Position numbers and translations under genes: made by a program
Source of the DNA: Cytophagaceae bacterium
GTDB taxonomy: Bacteria > Bacteroidota > Bacteroidia > Cytophagales > Spirosomataceae
Direction of reading: 5' to 3'
Assembly: GCA_027488335.1 (NCBI GenBank)
Contig: JAIYBU010000048.1
Span: 1 to 32,970, forward strand
DNA length: 32,970 nucleotides
Shown: positions 25,413-32,970 of the stretch, in pieces
Position numbering within the stretch: position 1 is the first letter of the stretch
Layout of the letters: each line of letters opens with the position of its first letter
Notes under the pieces: generated by a model
Told to the model about the DNA's origin: nothing
Seen by the model: the letters and a program-made list of their open reading frames with translations, nothing else
Database searches by the model: none

Positions 25413-27974
25413 TTACTTTCGCTCAATCGAAAGAATTTTAAATTCGGTTCGGCGGTTACGTTGATGTTCGGCTTCGGTACATTGTACGCCATCGCCACAA
25501 CTATTTACTGGTTCAGATTCTCCTTTTCCTACACCACGCATTCTGGCACGTGCAACGCCTTTATCGACCAAGAACTCTACTACTTCGTTGGCTCTTCGTT
25601 GTGATAAACTTAGGTTATCAAGGGCATTCCCACGTGTATCGGTGTGCGAACGAATCTCGATAATCATATTGGGGTTTTTCTGCATGGTTCGCACCAGTTT
25701 TTCGAGTTCACGGGCAGCGTCTTTCCTTATCTTATAACTTTCGGAATCGTAGTAAATATTGTCGAGTTTTACTACATCACCCACTTTATAAAGCTTAGTA
25801 TCGAATAATGAACCAACACTCGGCACAGGTGTCTTCTTACGAAAAATATTAATAATACTACGTTTTTCTTCAATTTTTTCTACTAACTCCGACGATTTAC
25901 CGAAGTTTTCTTTGAAAGATTCCAAGATATAATCACAGTTACGTTCACGATTAAATTCATACGAACCATCTGAACCAGTAACCATTTCTTGAACAAGGCC
26001 TGTGCATTGATTGATAAACTTAATTTTTACACCCGCAATTGGTGTGCTATCTTTTCCAGCCGTCACGATTCCTCGAAAGATTGTCGAAACTGGGTTTCCG
26101 TTTCGGCGTGCCACTAAAATATCGTTTGCAGTTTGAGCCTTGATTTCAGCGGGTTTGTTTTTCTTACTTTTATCCACAGCTATCACTTCTTTTTTAAGAT
26201 AAATATCCAACTTTGAAGGTTCATAATCTGACGCATCTTTGTTTGAAAAACTCACGGTTTCTGCTTGGAAACCATTTTGTTTTACGATAAAATTAAAATC
26301 ATTATCGGCTTCAAGGCAAAGCTTTATTGTACCCAAGCTGCTCGTGATGGCACTTTCTCGACTTATAGTATTTCCTTTGATTTCGTATTCAAATCTGATG
26401 CGGTCGAAAGGTTTTTTAGTGTCGTTATCATAGATATTGACTACCAATTCTCGACAACCATAGAGTGTACCGAGGCGAGTAAATTTGTAAATATCATCAT
26501 CGGTTCCGCCACGTTTGCGATTACTACTCAGAAAACCCGTTTGGCGTTCGCTGTCAGTGATGATTCCAAAATCATCTTTATTTGAGTTGAGCGGAGCTCC
26601 CAAATTACGAACTTTACCACTTGGCATACCTGTTGCGGTATTCATTGGAATAAAGAAAATATCTAAATCGCCCAAGCCTGGGTGGAAATCGGATGAAAAA
26701 TAGAGGTTTCCTCGCTCATCAATAAACGGAAACATTTCGTTGCCACGAGTATTGACTGAGCCACCTAAGTTTTGTGGTTTTGTCCACTCGCCATTGTTGT
26801 AGCGAGTCATCCAAATATCAGTTCCGCCATAGCCGCCAGGCATATCTGATACAAAATACATAATTTTATCATCAATCGTTAGCGTTGGGTGTCCGCACGA
26901 ATAGTCATTACTATTGAAAGGTATTTCTTTGATTTTTCGCCAATCGTTATTTTCAAACTCGGCCGAATAAAGTTTTAGACGATTGATTGCAGCATTCTTT
27001 TTTTGGCCGAAGATTCCCCCCCCTCCGATTTGACTATTTTGGGTAAAAATAATTTTTGAGCCATCATGAAAAAATGCACATGGACCTTCATGATATTTTG
27101 AGTTAAGATTTTTACTAAATTTTTCGGTCGGAATTGTTGGGCTTTCTTCGTAATCTAACTCTTTACTTCCTGTAATATATTCGTTGCCTTTGCGACCAAC
27201 GGTTTTGGCATCGTTGGAAGTAGGTGGTGTATAATAATCCGTACCGAGTTTCTTTGAAGGCGGAGCGGTCTTTTGTAAAGGTGTTTGTGTACTCGACCCA
27301 ATGGCCGATGCTCCGTTTGTTTCGTTGCCCAAAACTTTCAGGTCTTCGAGATAGAATAAATCAAGAAAAGAAGAAGCGTCCCAATTAAAGACTCGTCGAA
27401 TACCAGAATTAGCACTTCTTCCTGAAACAAAAACTAAGCCTTTTTTATAATAAACTGGGCTAAAATCGGCACTACTTGAATTGATTCCAACGTATTCGAT
27501 TCTATAACTTCCTGCGTTTCGTTCTAAGGCTTCACGATTACTATTGAGTTTTATAAATTCTACACCACGCTTATCTTGCTCTTGCAATTCGTTGAATTTT
27601 TGCCAATATTGATTGGCTTCAGGATATTTTCCATTGCTCGAAAGCACTTGTGCATAATGTCGATATGTTTTTATGTCATCGCCTTTAAGAATTGGGTTGG
27701 CACTGAGGGCTTCACGATAAACCCTTTCGGAGTTGGCATAATCTTTTACGAGTTTATAACAAAGGGCTAAGTTGAGTTTGGCTATTACGATTTCTTCTTC
27801 GGTAGCACCTTTGGGTTTCTTTAGGGCAGTCTCATATAGTTCTATTGCTTTTGCATAGCCCAGTGCCTCGAATTGGGTATTGGCTTTCTGAAAAACCTTC
27901 GAAGTATTTTGGGCAAATAATGCAAAAGTAGCAGTTGTGAGATATATAAATCCTATGATTCTCCCTAATGACAT
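25413..27974 (-). CDS. PorE-like TPR / beta-propeller / carboxypeptidase-regulatory / OmpA protein
   Basis: Domain order in 853 residues: signal peptide (MSLGRIIGFIYLTTATFALFAQ); TPR-like helices at about 25-130; a PD40-type propeller at about 160-505 (IMYFVSDMPGGYGGTDIWM, NLYFSSDFHPGLGDLDIFF, GFLSSNRKRGGTDDDIYKF); two carboxypeptidase-regulatory-like folds at about 510-700; and an OmpA C-terminal domain at about 735-850 with the peptidoglycan-binding Asp and Arg (IEIRSHTDTRGNA, LSLSQRRANEVVEFL, NRRTEFKIL). This order is that of PorE, a type IX secretion component that ties the outer membrane machinery to peptidoglycan. Related proteins also lie beside large type B adhesins, as here, where it is downstream of the adhesin. 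I cannot say whether it is the general PorE or a partner dedicated to that adhesin. Confidence 0.88.
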   Translation of the reverse strand: MSLGRIIGFIYLTTATFALFAQNTSKVFQKANTQFEALGYAKAIELYETALKKPKGATEEEIVIAKLNLALCYKLVKDYANSERVYREALSANPILKGDDIKTYRHYAQVLSSNGKYPEANQYWQKFNELQEQDKRGVEFIKLNSNREALERNAGSYRIEYVGINSSSADFSPVYYKKGLVFVSGRSANSGIRRVFNWDASSFLDLFYLEDLKVLGNETNGASAIGSSTQTPLQKTAPPSKKLGTDYYTPPTSNDAKTVGRKGNEYITGSKELDYEESPTIPTEKFSKNLNSKYHEGPCAFFHDGSKIIFTQNSQIGGGGIFGQKKNAAINRLKLYSAEFENNDWRKIKEIPFNSNDYSCGHPTLTIDDKIMYFVSDMPGGYGGTDIWMTRYNNGEWTKPQNLGGSVNTRGNEMFPFIDERGNLYFSSDFHPGLGDLDIFFIPMNTATGMPSGKVRNLGAPLNSNKDDFGIITDSERQTGFLSSNRKRGGTDDDIYKFTRLGTLYGCRELVVNIYDNDTKKPFDRIRFEYEIKGNTISRESAITSSLGTIKLCLEADNDFNFIVKQNGFQAETVSFSNKDASDYEPSKLDIYLKKEVIAVDKSKKNKPAEIKAQTANDILVARRNGNPVSTIFRGIVTAGKDSTPIAGVKIKFINQCTGLVQEMVTGSDGSYEFNRERNCDYILESFKENFGKSSELVEKIEEKRSIINIFRKKTPVPSVGSLFDTKLYKVGDVVKLDNIYYDSESYKIRKDAARELEKLVRTMQKNPNMIIEIRSHTDTRGNALDNLSLSQRRANEVVEFLVDKGVARARMRGVGKGESEPVNSCGDGVQCTEAEHQRNRRTEFKILSIERK

Positions 27975-28189
27975 TTCTAAAGAATGGCTGCTTCTTATTT
28001 AAATAACGAACGATTGGCAAAAATCATGCCTTTAGATATTTTATAAAATTCACGAATACCTAATAATGAAACACAAACCTAATAACTAACTTATAATCAA
28101 TAGTATATCAATAGTAAACTTGATTTTTTCTTCATTCAAAAAAAACATTTTTTGAAATGATAATTTTAGAATCAGGTGTTTTTAAAATA

Positions 28190-28237
28190 AAGTGCCACTT
28201 TCATTACGTTGTTTAAACGTTTTGAGAAGTGGCACTT
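28190..28237 (-). terminator. Terminator hairpin after the adhesin gene
   Basis: AAGTGCCACTT at 28190-28200 pairs perfectly with AAGTGGCACTT at 28227-28237. The 26-base loop can form a small inner stem (28206-28220). Read on the - strand it is followed by TTATTTTAAA. It lies 21 bases beyond the adhesin stop. Confidence 0.75.
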
Positions 28238-28258
28238 AGCGGTTAAATTATTTAGGAA

Positions 28259-31200
28259 TTATCTCGCAAGGGTTAGATAATTCACTTTATGAACTCTTTG
28301 TCCATTTAGTTCATAATCGAGAGCGAAGTAATAAGTACCGTCTGGTACTCCTTCAGTTCCGAATCTTACACCTTGATTCGATTTACCATCCCATCCATCT
28401 TTTGTCAGAATACCATCTTTATCTTTGAAGACTACATGCCCCCATCTGTTGTAGATGTCAAAAGAAATCATTGTAGCACCCGTTGGTAACTTTATGATAA
28501 ATGTATCATTCTTACCGTCACCGTTTGGTGAAAAAGCTTCTGGGATAACAAGATTGCCATTGTTAATTGGCAACACTAATGAGGTAGGCGTTGATTCGTT
28601 AATCTTAATTTCAGTACCTGCATTCGAGATGTCAGTTACGATTTTGCCATTTCCGAGTGCCTTCGCATAAGCATTGTTATAGAATGGTCCTTTGATTCCG
28701 TTATGGAAGACCTTAACAGTAAAGAACAATGAGTCTAATTGGCCAACTTCCAATTTGCTTGTTGAGTCAGCAATTAAGAGATTTACATCATCTTTACCAT
28801 TGAAGCTTGGGTTCAATTTCAATGAACTCTTACTTCCAACCGTTGAACCTACAACTTTGTAAGTAACACTATCAGCAAATGTTTTGCTTAAACTATCAGC
28901 TACTTGCACGTTTGTCAACTTAGCATTTCCGAAGTTTTTCACAAGGGCTAAGTAAGTTACGTTATAACAAGTTTCGTCAATCTTAGCAGAATCGGCCACT
29001 GATAATGCAATTCCGATTGCTGGACGGTCTGGTGAAATATCAATCTTGAACTGAATCGGTGTTGGGTCAGCGTTGTTGGTTGGGTCGCCATCACCATCAG
29101 GGTCAGAATTTACACCATCGGTTGATAGGTCTTTCTTACCATTGGCGGTTACTTCTGCAATGTTGAAGAAGTTTGTGATTGTTGCATTTTTCAAGTCAAC
29201 TTTCACAGTAAATCTCATGGCAAGTTTTTGGCCTTTCTTGATGCTACTCAATGAATCAACCAACATATTTGTGTTCAATCCACGACCCGTGTATTTAGGA
29301 TTTACTACTAAGCCTGGGTCTGCTACAATTTTGATTGTATCGTTCAGAATCTTAGCACCACTACCAAATGCACGGTCAAGGTCATCTTTCACTTGAATTT
29401 TACTTACGTCAGTTCCACCGAGGTTAGTTACATAAATCACGAACGGAACGTTGTAAATCATGTCGCTTACCAATACTGCTGGGTCACATACTTTACTCAA
29501 ACCGATTAGCTCTCCAGAAGCTGGGTCGTTGATTGTTGCTTCGCTTGAGTTATTCGATAAAACATTGTCTGTTTCTTTTATCTTCGATAACTCTGCTTTG
29601 TTTACAATTTTACCCGCTGCGGTCACTTTCGTATTGTAAGTAAATACAGTGCTATCACCCCTTACTAATGAATCAAGTTTGAGAGTTATGATTCCATTGG
29701 CAAATGTTGCATTGTTGGTTACACTTTCAAACGCCAATCCGCTTGGTAAGATATCACGTACTTCGATACCCGTTGCTTTTACTTGTCCGTTGTTCTTAAC
29801 AGTCACTTTGTAAGTAACGATTTCGTTTACTGGAACAATCGAAGCAGAAGCTACTTTCTTTACTGCAATATCTACTATTGGTATAGTTGGAGTTACTCCG
29901 CCACCTTCACAAGCTGTGATGGTAACTTTCACCGCTACGCCATCACAATAGCAACCTACTGCACTACGCTCAAACACATAATATGTTCCTGCTGTTACGG
30001 CTCCTGGATTTGTTACCAACGGAGAGCTTGGTGAGCTCGTAGTATGGAATTCAAACTGACCGCCCGTTGTTGGTTCGCTTAGAATTGCCGTGTTGAGGTC
30101 TGCTGTATTGAATGGACACACATTCTTGATTTCAGCAATCACTTTCGGTGCATCTACTTTCTTACCAACGGTTACTACTATTTCGTTTGAGTTATCGCTT
30201 ACACATTTACCACCAATTGATTTACAAATTGCAGTATATGTTGTTTTCTCTACAATAGGCGAAACGGTAATTACACCACCTGTTGAACCATCTGACCAAA
30301 CTACGATTCCTGTACAACCCGATGCTGTTAGGGTAGCTGTACCACCATAACAAATTACACTATTTTTACAAGAAACGAATGGTTTGTTTGGACTGCCAAC
30401 TGCTATAGCAACGTGTTCTGAGCTTGGGCTTTCACAATCTCCAACTTTACATTTTGCTGAGTATTTGGTAATGCCATCTGGAATAACCACGATTGACTCG
30501 CCCGTTGAACCATTTGACCAAACAATTGTACCTTCACATCCGTAAGCTTTGATTGTTGCTGATTCTCCACTACATACTAAATCAGTACTACAAGCTACGG
30601 TTGGTGTTGAAAGTGCACCTAATTTTACTTGAACTAAGTTAGATAATGGGCTTGAACAAGTACTTGAAACATTACATACTGCTGAGTATGTTGATGTTGC
30701 TGTTGGTTTCACCGTAATTACACTTCCTGTCTGACCAGTTGACCAAACTATTGTGCCAACCGAACAACCTGTTGCTGTCAATGTGATATTTTCTGGCTTA
30801 CAGATAGTTGTCTTCGATGCCGCTATTACTGGAGCAGTTGCCGTACAGACTGTTCCACAATCTGTTTTCGATTTGATAACGACTGGTGTAGAAGCTGTAC
30901 TTATCCCACAAGTATTTTTACATGTTGCTGAGTAAGTTCCGACGGTAGTTACTGTTAAGCTGCTACCCGTTGCACCTGTACTCCATGTAATTGTTCCAGA
31001 ACATCCTGCTGCATTCAGTACTGCCGATTCGTTTGTACAAATCTCAATTCTGCTCGCTGTTACAGTTGGTGCTGATGGATTTCCCCCGCTCGTTATCGTA
31101 ATCGCTGAGGCTTTATCGCTCGTTCCGCAAGCATTCTTACAGTTTGCAGTATAAGTACCGGCAGTTGTTACTGATAATGTAGTGCTTGTTGCACCTGTAT

Positions 31201-32970
31201 TCCAAGTGATTGTGCCTGAACACGCTGTTGCTGTTAAAATTGCGGTTTCTGTTCCACACAAGCTTGTCTTATCGGCAGTCAATATTGGAGCAGATGGCTT
31301 ACCACCAGCTGTAATTACTATCGTATTTGATACGGGACTTGTTGCACAGTCGTTTTTACAGGTTGCTGAATACGTGCCTGCGGTGCTTACACTAATACTG
31401 CTTCCTGTTGCTCCTGTACTCCATATAATTGTTGCCGTACAATTTGAAGTTGTGAGTGTTGCGATTTCAGTTCCACATAAACTTGTTTTGTTAGTTGCTA
31501 CTATTGGTGCTGCCGGTATTACGCACCCACAATCAGATTTTGTTTTGATTATGATAGATGACGAAGCTGCACTCGTTCCGCAAGTATTTCTACAAATAGC
31601 ATTGTATGTACCAACTGTTGAAACAGTTAAGCTACTTCCTGTCGCTCCCGAACTCCAAATTACAGTTCCAGAACAACCTGTTGCGGTTAAGTTTACAGTT
31701 TCAGTTGCACAAATCTCAGTTTTGTTTGATACTACATTCGGTGCTGACGGGCTTCCACCACTCGTAATTGTAATTTTATCAGACGCCAAGCTCGTTCCAC
31801 AATCATTCTTACATATTGCAGTATAAGTTCCTACCGCTGAAACCGATAACGTACTACCAGTTGCTCCCGAACTCCAAGTTACTACTCCTGAGCAACCAAT
31901 TGCAGTTAAGATTGCAGTATCTGTTCCACAAAGACTTGTTTTATCAGCAGTTACTTTCGGTGCCGTTGGTGTTCCACCATTTGAGATATTTACGATATTA
32001 GAAACACCACTCGTACCACAAGCATTGACACAAGTTGCGGAATAAGTACCTGAACTTACTTGAACTGTAGTGCCTGTTGCACCTGTACTCCAAGTGATTG
32101 TTCCAGTACATCCCATTGCCATCAAATTTGCTTTTTCAGTTCCACAAATACTCATTTTATCTGATGAGATGATTGGTGCTGCTGGAGAGTTACCTTTACG
32201 AATCACGATACCCTGACTTGGTGAACTTTCGCCACAAATATTAGAACAAATAGCCGTATATGTGCCTGCTGCACTTACTGTAAGTATTGTGCCTGTTGCA
32301 CCTGTACTCCAAGTTACAATTCCTGTACAACCAGTGGCTAATAAATTGACCTTCTCTGCTCCACAAATACTTGTGCTATTTGCCGAAACACTCGGTACTA
32401 ATGGTATTCCTGTTTTCTTAATGATTAAAGCATTACTGTTTCCACTTTCTCCACAAGTATTCTTACAAGTAGCTGTATATGTACCTGCTTCACTTACTGA
32501 AATTGTAATTGTAGTTGCCCCTGTACTCCACTTAACACTTCCATTACAACCTGATGCTGTTAATATTGCAGATTCAGTACCACAAAGCTCCACTTTATTT
32601 GCACTTATAATTGGTGATAATGGAGCAGCACCTGTTGTAATAATAATCTGATTAGATGCTCCACTTTCTCCACAGCCTACACCAGTACATTTTGCTGTAT
32701 AAGTACCTGACGTGTTTATTGTAATGCTATTACCTGTGGATGCATTGCTCCAAATAATTATACCTGTGCAACCAGATGCTGTTAGTACTGCAGATTCAGA
32801 ACCACACAAATTAGTTTTGTTTGTGCTAATTGATGGTGGCGTCGAAGTTCCTCCTGTCGTGATAATCACCACATTGCTCGCTCCACTTTCTCCACAACTG
32901 TTGCTACATGTGGCTGTGTACGTGCCTGCTGTGCTTACGCTGATGCTGCTGCCGGTCGCATTCGTACTCC
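28259..32970 (-). CDS. Giant secreted adhesin, C-terminal part, with type B type IX secretion signal
   Basis: The frame stays open through base 32970, so the N-terminus is outside; about 1570 residues are visible. From N to C: one partial and 12 full Cys-rich Ig-like repeats (TSLCGTETAILTATGCSG, then ITWSTGATGS, then GTYTATCKNTCG); a Cys-containing linker domain; three DUF11-like units (VDIAVKKVASASIVPVNE, YKVTVKNNGQVKATGIEV, NVPFVIYVTNLGGTDVSKI); an acidic SDPDGDGDPTNN stretch that may bind calcium; and the gliding-motility-type C-terminal domain (IPEAFSPNGDGKNDTF, IYNRWGHVVF, DGTYYFALDY). That last domain directs export through the type IX system and anchoring or release at the surface. A PorE-like OmpA protein is encoded next. 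The function is presumably adhesion or motility. Confidence 0.93.
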   Translation of the reverse strand, partial: STNATGSSISVSTAGTYTATCSNSCGESGASNVVIITTGGTSTPPSISTNKTNLCGSESAVLTASGCTGIIIWSNASTGNSITINTSGTYTAKCTGVGCGESGASNQIIITTGAAPLSPIISANKVELCGTESAILTASGCNGSVKWSTGATTITISVSEAGTYTATCKNTCGESGNSNALIIKKTGIPLVPSVSANSTSICGAEKVNLLATGCTGIVTWSTGATGTILTVSAAGTYTAICSNICGESSPSQGIVIRKGNSPAAPIISSDKMSICGTEKANLMAMGCTGTITWSTGATGTTVQVSSGTYSATCVNACGTSGVSNIVNISNGGTPTAPKVTADKTSLCGTDTAILTAIGCSGVVTWSSGATGSTLSVSAVGTYTAICKNDCGTSLASDKITITSGGSPSAPNVVSNKTEICATETVNLTATGCSGTVIWSSGATGSSLTVSTVGTYNAICRNTCGTSAASSSIIIKTKSDCGCVIPAAPIVATNKTSLCGTEIATLTTSNCTATIIWSTGATGSSISVSTAGTYSATCKNDCATSPVSNTIVITAGGKPSAPILTADKTSLCGTETAILTATACSGTITWNTGATSTTLSVTTAGTYTANCKNACGTSDKASAITITSGGNPSAPTVTASRIEICTNESAVLNAAGCSGTITWSTGATGSSLTVTTVGTYSATCKNTCGISTASTPVVIKSKTDCGTVCTATAPVIAASKTTICKPENITLTATGCSVGTIVWSTGQTGSVITVKPTATSTYSAVCNVSSTCSSPLSNLVQVKLGALSTPTVACSTDLVCSGESATIKAYGCEGTIVWSNGSTGESIVVIPDGITKYSAKCKVGDCESPSSEHVAIAVGSPNKPFVSCKNSVICYGGTATLTASGCTGIVVWSDGSTGGVITVSPIVEKTTYTAICKSIGGKCVSDNSNEIVVTVGKKVDAPKVIAEIKNVCPFNTADLNTAILSEPTTGGQFEFHTTSSPSSPLVTNPGAVTAGTYYVFERSAVGCYCDGVAVKVTITACEGGGVTPTIPIVDIAVKKVASASIVPVNEIVTYKVTVKNNGQVKATGIEVRDILPSGLAFESVTNNATFANGIITLKLDSLVRGDSTVFTYNTKVTAAGKIVNKAELSKIKETDNVLSNNSSEATINDPASGELIGLSKVCDPAVLVSDMIYNVPFVIYVTNLGGTDVSKIQVKDDLDRAFGSGAKILNDTIKIVADPGLVVNPKYTGRGLNTNMLVDSLSSIKKGQKLAMRFTVKVDLKNATITNFFNIAEVTANGKKDLSTDGVNSDPDGDGDPTNNADPTPIQFKIDISPDRPAIGIALSVADSAKIDETCYNVTYLALVKNFGNAKLTNVQVADSLSKTFADSVTYKVVGSTVGSKSSLKLNPSFNGKDDVNLLIADSTSKLEVGQLDSLFFTVKVFHNGIKGPFYNNAYAKALGNGKIVTDISNAGTEIKINESTPTSLVLPINNGNLVIPEAFSPNGDGKNDTFIIKLPTGATMISFDIYNRWGHVVFKDKDGILTKDGWDGKSNQGVRFGTEGVPDGTYYFALDYELNGQRVHKVNYLTLAR
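30155..32970 (-). repeat. Array of about 13 Cys-rich Ig-like repeats within the adhesin (runs off window)
   Basis: The units average roughly 215 bp (about 72 residues). Each carries four cysteines: LCGTE, a GC before the central WS.GATG, and a Cys pair in CKNTCG. The two or three units nearest the C-terminus are the most divergent (TICKPE, LVCSGE, VICYGG), while units further in are closely alike in DNA. The array is coding and is not a CRISPR. Confidence 0.9.

Noticed and set aside
31182-31826. 214-codon + strand ORF over the adhesin repeats
   Set aside because: It is the antisense of repetitive coding sequence; its apparent regularity follows from the repeats.
30155-32970. Regular repeats that could suggest a CRISPR array
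   Set aside because: Repeats are about 215 bp long, in frame and coding for a conserved Cys-rich domain; there are no short repeats with unique spacers.

Overview
The window looks like part of a Bacteroidota (Bacteroidetes) chromosome, probably from the Cytophagales. The DNA is AT-rich and I see no strong Shine-Dalgarno sites. Promoter candidates fit the TTTG/TAnnTTTG type. There is a type B (gliding-motility type) type IX secretion C-terminal domain, a PorE-like OmpA protein, a 7TMR-DISM histidine kinase, LytTR regulators and an OMP_b-brl_3 outer-membrane barrel. I do not assign a genus.

Bases 1-11910, + strand, form a RiPP (class I lanthipeptide-like) locus. In order: the C-terminal part of an outer-membrane beta-barrel; a fusion of a catalytically dead C39-like domain to a prolyl-4-hydroxylase-type Fe(II)/2OG dioxygenase; an intact C39-peptidase ABC exporter; an unusually short HlyD-type adaptor; a LytS-type kinase and LytTR response regulator; a 42-residue peptide gene that I propose is the precursor; a receiver-only protein; a full-length LanB dehydratase; and a small thioredoxin. 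No LanC cyclase is visible. A 13-bp direct repeat with 21-bp periodicity lies just upstream of the peptide gene, where a LytTR activator could bind. The suggested logic is: kinase and regulator switch on the peptide; LanB dehydrates Ser/Thr; the dioxygenase hydroxylates; the exporter and adaptor move the product out.

Bases 11981-18817, - strand, are ordinary housekeeping and signalling genes: overlapping sbcD-sbcC (DNA end-processing nuclease) and a 7TMR-DISM kinase with a NarL-type regulator. Bases 19185-22861, + strand, hold a stand-alone LytTR protein followed by three secreted or surface proteins: a YCF48/BNR-like fragment, a protein with four exact 234-bp-period repeats and a Gly-Cys-x terminus, and a parallel beta-helix protein.

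Bases 23075-32970, - strand, hold a CsgG-like lipoprotein, a frameshifted ExbD, a PorE-like TPR/propeller/OmpA protein, and the C-terminal 1.5 thousand residues of a giant adhesin with cysteine-rich Ig-like repeats and a type IX secretion signal; the adhesin runs off the end of the window. Intrinsic terminators or hairpins mark most unit boundaries.
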